From Helicobacter cetorum MIT 99-5656 (GTDB taxonomy: Bacteria; Campylobacterota; Campylobacteria; Campylobacterales; Helicobacteraceae): a stretch of DNA of 64,000 nt. The translations under genes and the position numbers were made by a program. The notes under the pieces were generated by a model that worked only from the letters and a program-made list of their open reading frames with translations, did no database searches and had not been told where the DNA came from. Of the stretch, positions 61,758 through 64,000 are shown in pieces; within the stretch, counting starts at the first letter, position 1, and every line of letters begins with the position of its first letter. The DNA lies in the NCBI RefSeq assembly GCF_000259275.1, contig NC_017735.1, positions 1,612,001-1,676,000 on the forward strand, in the 5' to 3' direction.

Positions 61758-62160
61758 TTCTTGGTTCTACAAAAATATTTTTAGTAGTAATATATAGGGT
61801 TTTTGGTTAGGGTTTTTATTATTACTTTTTGGTCGCTTTTTTTGTTTCTGAAGTTCTAGTTCTTTGATTTCTAGGACTTGGTCTTGCTTTCGTTTTACTC
61901 TAATGGCATAAAGTATTTTTCTTAATTTGCTGTTTTTTTTGGGATTTTGTAACTATTTTACCTTTCTTTCTGTTATTTTTTTACTATAATTATATTGTTG
62001 TTTATTTCTGTATAAAAATGTTCCTATGAGATTTAGGCGACGAATTATTTTATAGCCTGATAACTAAAGGGATTTGGTAATGGTTATGAAAATGAATTTG
62101 TATTTTTAAATAGGGTTTTATTGAACAACATTGATTACAATTTTATTTAAAAGGAAGTTT
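61758..62160. other. 403-bp T-rich gap after rplS
   Basis: Very T-rich, with runs such as TTTTTTT near 61840. The nine-codon frame MVMKMNLYF at 62081-62110 (after AAAGGGATTTGG) ends 50 bases before the next gene and could be a leader peptide, but it may be chance. TATAAAAATG near 62010 is a possible -10. No RNA gene recognised. Confidence 0.4.
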
Positions 62161-62343
62161 ATGAAAATTGTGTTTAGCATTGCCGGTTTGGTTGTAGCAT
62201 TTTTATTAGGGTTTGAAGTGAGAAAATACCAAGTCCATAATGAAATGGTTTCAAACAACTTGAGAGAACAAAATAAAAACATTGAACAACTTTTGACAAA
62301 TATTGACCGCTTGGAGCGTGTGCTAGTTGCTTATAAGCATTGA
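62161..62343 (+). CDS. Small membrane-anchored coiled-coil protein, 60 aa
   Basis: ATG at 62161 has AAAAGGAAG upstream and is preferred over an ATG 30 bases earlier. One N-terminal membrane helix (IVFSIAGLVVAFLLGFEV) is followed by a helical segment (NLREQNKNIEQLLTNIDRLE) with heptads. It stands alone between rplS and the transporter. Function unknown. Confidence 0.65.
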   Translation: MKIVFSIAGLVVAFLLGFEVRKYQVHNEMVSNNLREQNKNIEQLLTNIDRLERVLVAYKH

Positions 62344-62626
62344 TTATAACTGATACTTATTTTTTTTATCTTTCAAGGTTTTTATGAGCCTTGAATATCT
62401 TTAATAACTATTCTTAATCATTTTTCTATTATTTTAAATTTCATTATTTGAATAAACCTGTTTATATTTGATTAAAATTTTAAGAAATTTTAAATTTAAA
62501 ACGCTAGTTTGATTGAATTTAAAATCACGCAAATATTAAGATATTTTTGTAAATTCATAAGATTTTTAATCATTGATTAATGATTGTTGTTGGATAATGG
62601 ATAATCCTAATTATAAAGGAGATTTT

Positions 62627-63715
62627 ATGAATAATGTTACAAATACACGCATAAGCCCAATGACTTATGTGATTTTTCTTTTAGGTATTTTATTTTTATC
62701 TTTCACAGCCCCTTGGCAAAAGATGTCTAATTTTGACCCCGCCACAGGAGCGTTTTTGCGTTGCTTGGGTGGGGCGTTATGTTTGTTGCCCTTTGCTTTT
62801 ATAGAGGCAAAAAGTAAGGGTTGGTTGAATAAGAAAGGCGTTTGGCTTTCTATTTTAGCGGGACTTGTTTTAGGGATTGACTTTACTGCATGGAATTATT
62901 CTATCTTTTTTGTAGGCTCTGGAATTGCTTCTATTTTGTTAAATATCCAAGTGATTATTTTGCCTGCATTGGCGTTTATGATAGATAAAGAGCGTATTCC
63001 TTTAAGCTATTATATTTTGGCTCCTATCATGTTGGCAGGGGTGATTTTAGCAGGCGGAGCTTTAGAGCATGGCATAGTAGATCCTAATGGACCTCAAGAA
63101 GTCTTTGGTATGAGTATTATGGCGGTAGGCACGATTTGTGGTTTGACTTCAGGTTGTTGTTATGGGGTGTATTTGTTTGCTAGTAGAAGAGCTGGAAGAA
63201 TCAATCAAGGTCAAATTGTCCAGCCCATTATGATTGCATCTTTTGCACAGCTTGTAGCTCCTTTAATTTGGGCGTATGTCATTACCGGAAATGGTTTTGA
63301 TATAGCAACCGGCGTTATGGTAGAGACTGCTCAAAGCTTGGATATTGGCGAAATGATAAGAGGTTTAAGAGAAATGCGCTTGCCTAAAGATGAAATTGAG
63401 CAATTAACTAGCATTACACATGCCGTTACTGCGGGCGACCCCATTAATGGCGTGAGTTGGTTTTGGATGTTTATAGAGTGTGTTCTAGGTCAAGCATGTG
63501 CATGGACTTTTGCTCAATATGGTAGTGTGAAATTGAATCCGACTTTAGGGGCGGGATTACTCATTTTAAGCCCTGTAGCTACTGTGGCAATTATTGCTCC
63601 ATTCTTGTTTGGCGAGACCTTATCTGCCTTACAAATCTTTGGTGTGGTTGTGGCACTCCTAGCTGTAGCCTATCAAAATGGTTTGTTAAAGGCCATTTTT
63701 TCCAGCAAACGCTAG
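62627..63715 (+). CDS. EamA/DMT-superfamily transporter, about 362 aa
   Basis: AAAGGAGATTTT places the start at the ATG at 62627, not at an earlier in-frame ATG at 62573 without a site. Ten hydrophobic helices in two halves (e.g. GVWLSILAGLVLGIDFTAWN; SIFFVGSGIASILLNIQVII; LNPTLGAGLLILSPVATVAI), the double EamA layout of drug/metabolite exporters. A long soluble loop (about residues 230-275, EMIRGLREMRLPKDEIEQL) is inserted between helices 7 and 8, which is unusual. I do not recall this gene beside rplS in H. pylori, so it may be acquired or lineage-specific. Confidence 0.82.
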   Translation: MNNVTNTRISPMTYVIFLLGILFLSFTAPWQKMSNFDPATGAFLRCLGGALCLLPFAFIEAKSKGWLNKKGVWLSILAGLVLGIDFTAWNYSIFFVGSGIASILLNIQVIILPALAFMIDKERIPLSYYILAPIMLAGVILAGGALEHGIVDPNGPQEVFGMSIMAVGTICGLTSGCCYGVYLFASRRAGRINQGQIVQPIMIASFAQLVAPLIWAYVITGNGFDIATGVMVETAQSLDIGEMIRGLREMRLPKDEIEQLTSITHAVTAGDPINGVSWFWMFIECVLGQACAWTFAQYGSVKLNPTLGAGLLILSPVATVAIIAPFLFGETLSALQIFGVVVALLAVAYQNGLLKAIFSSKR

Positions 63716-63720
63716 ATAAG

Positions 63721-63748
63721 TTTTAAAGAGTGTTGAAGCACTCTTTAA
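63721..63748. terminator. Likely terminator after the EamA transporter
   Basis: TTTTAAAGAGTG and CACTCTTTAAAA form a 12-bp perfect stem with a TTGAAG loop. The T/A flanks lie within the stem itself, so it resembles a bidirectional rho-independent terminator. Confidence 0.6.
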
Positions 63749-63868
63749 AAAAGGCTTATTCTTGACTCGTATTTCCTAACTAAATTTTTGTTACTTTGTT
63801 ATTTTAAAGTTAATTAAAGAGTTTTTAATTAAAATAAATTACTGCAAATAAAATAAGGAATTTAGGTA

Positions 63869-64000
63869 TTGAAAGCGATAAGTAAAAAAGCGGTGTTTGT
63901 GTTAGCAAGTTTTTTAAGCGAATGTGAAGCCCATTCTAAAAGTGGATTTTTTGTAGAAGGGGGTTTTGAAACAGGGCTTATGGAAAGCAAGCAAGAGATT
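63869..64000 (+). CDS. 5' part of a Helicobacter outer membrane protein (Hof/Hop-like), runs off right edge
   Basis: 44 codons are present. The start is probably TTG at 63869, about 10 bases after AAGGA; no ATG is available nearby. A signal peptide (KKAVFVLASFLSECEA) is followed by HSKSGFFVEGGFETGLMES, which has the SGFF-EGGFETGL start I associate with small Helicobacter outer membrane proteins of the Hof type. Exact family is uncertain because so little is visible. Confidence 0.6.
   Translation, partial: MKAISKKAVFVLASFLSECEAHSKSGFFVEGGFETGLMESKQEI

Noticed and set aside
62081..62110. Nine-codon leader peptide MVMKMNLYF
   Set aside because: Too short to support, with only a fair ribosome site and no attenuator-like hairpin downstream.
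1..64000. tRNA or rRNA genes
   Set aside because: No cloverleaf with a GTTCGA-type T arm and no rRNA-like segment was seen on either strand by eye.

Overview
The window comes from an AT-rich epsilonproteobacterium of the gastric Helicobacter group. The chromosomal gene order repeatedly matches blocks I know from H. pylori: hemD-crcB-hemW-cytochrome c553-nudA-lysC-hobA-holB-folP, sdaA/sdaC with class II DAHP synthase, fqrB-ccoS-fldA-ybeY-proC-hopL, and murG-valS-ffh-rpsP-rimM-trmD-rplS. The Hop-type outer membrane proteins and AapA/IsoA toxin loci are also Helicobacter-specific. The blocks are joined differently than in H. pylori 26695 as I remember it, so a related species (for example H. cetorum or H. 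acinonychis) is possible; species is inference.

Region 1 (1-18.7 kb, all minus strand) is a conjugative-element type IV secretion operon. In transcription order it holds a putative winged-helix protein, VirB2, VirB3, a 34-aa linker ORF, VirB4, a VirB7-like lipoprotein, VirB8, VirB9, VirB10, VirB11, a ribbon-helix-helix-like protein, several tiny ORFs, a type IA topoisomerase, an ArdC-like protein with a Q/N-rich tail, a coiled-coil protein, a glycine-rich secreted protein, and the start of a possible DNA-processing gene that leaves the window. VirB6, VirD4, relaxase and integrase are not visible and probably lie to the left.

Region 2 (18.8-31.5 kb) is housekeeping: heme and folate synthesis, fluoride export, aspartokinase, replication factors HobA and HolB, a sigma54-driven probable flagellar-regulon gene, DAHP synthase and serine transport/deamination.

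Region 3 (31.7-42.4 kb) is accessory. A single-chain restriction-modification gene (nuclease, methylase and two specificity domains) is split exactly in frame by a 1944-bp IS200/IS605 element. Its 3' end runs into ten tandem 64-65-bp repeats, then a second identical IS copy, a dead aapA toxin gene, and a Hop protein with CT-repeat and poly-T phase-variation tracts.

Region 4 (42.4-51.9 kb) holds two intact AapA/IsoA type I toxin-antitoxin loci around fqrB-ccoS-dedA-fldA-ybeY, the wreck of a fic gene, proC, and a broken hopL-like outer membrane protein gene.

Region 5 (51.9-64 kb) starts with a third, inverted IS copy that rewrites the 3' end of murG, followed by the sigma54-driven HP1154-like/murG pair, valS, ffh, the rpsP-KH-rimM-trmD-rplS ribosome operon, a DMT-type transporter and the start of another outer membrane protein. 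Protein functions come from motif reading and memory of families; no database search was run.
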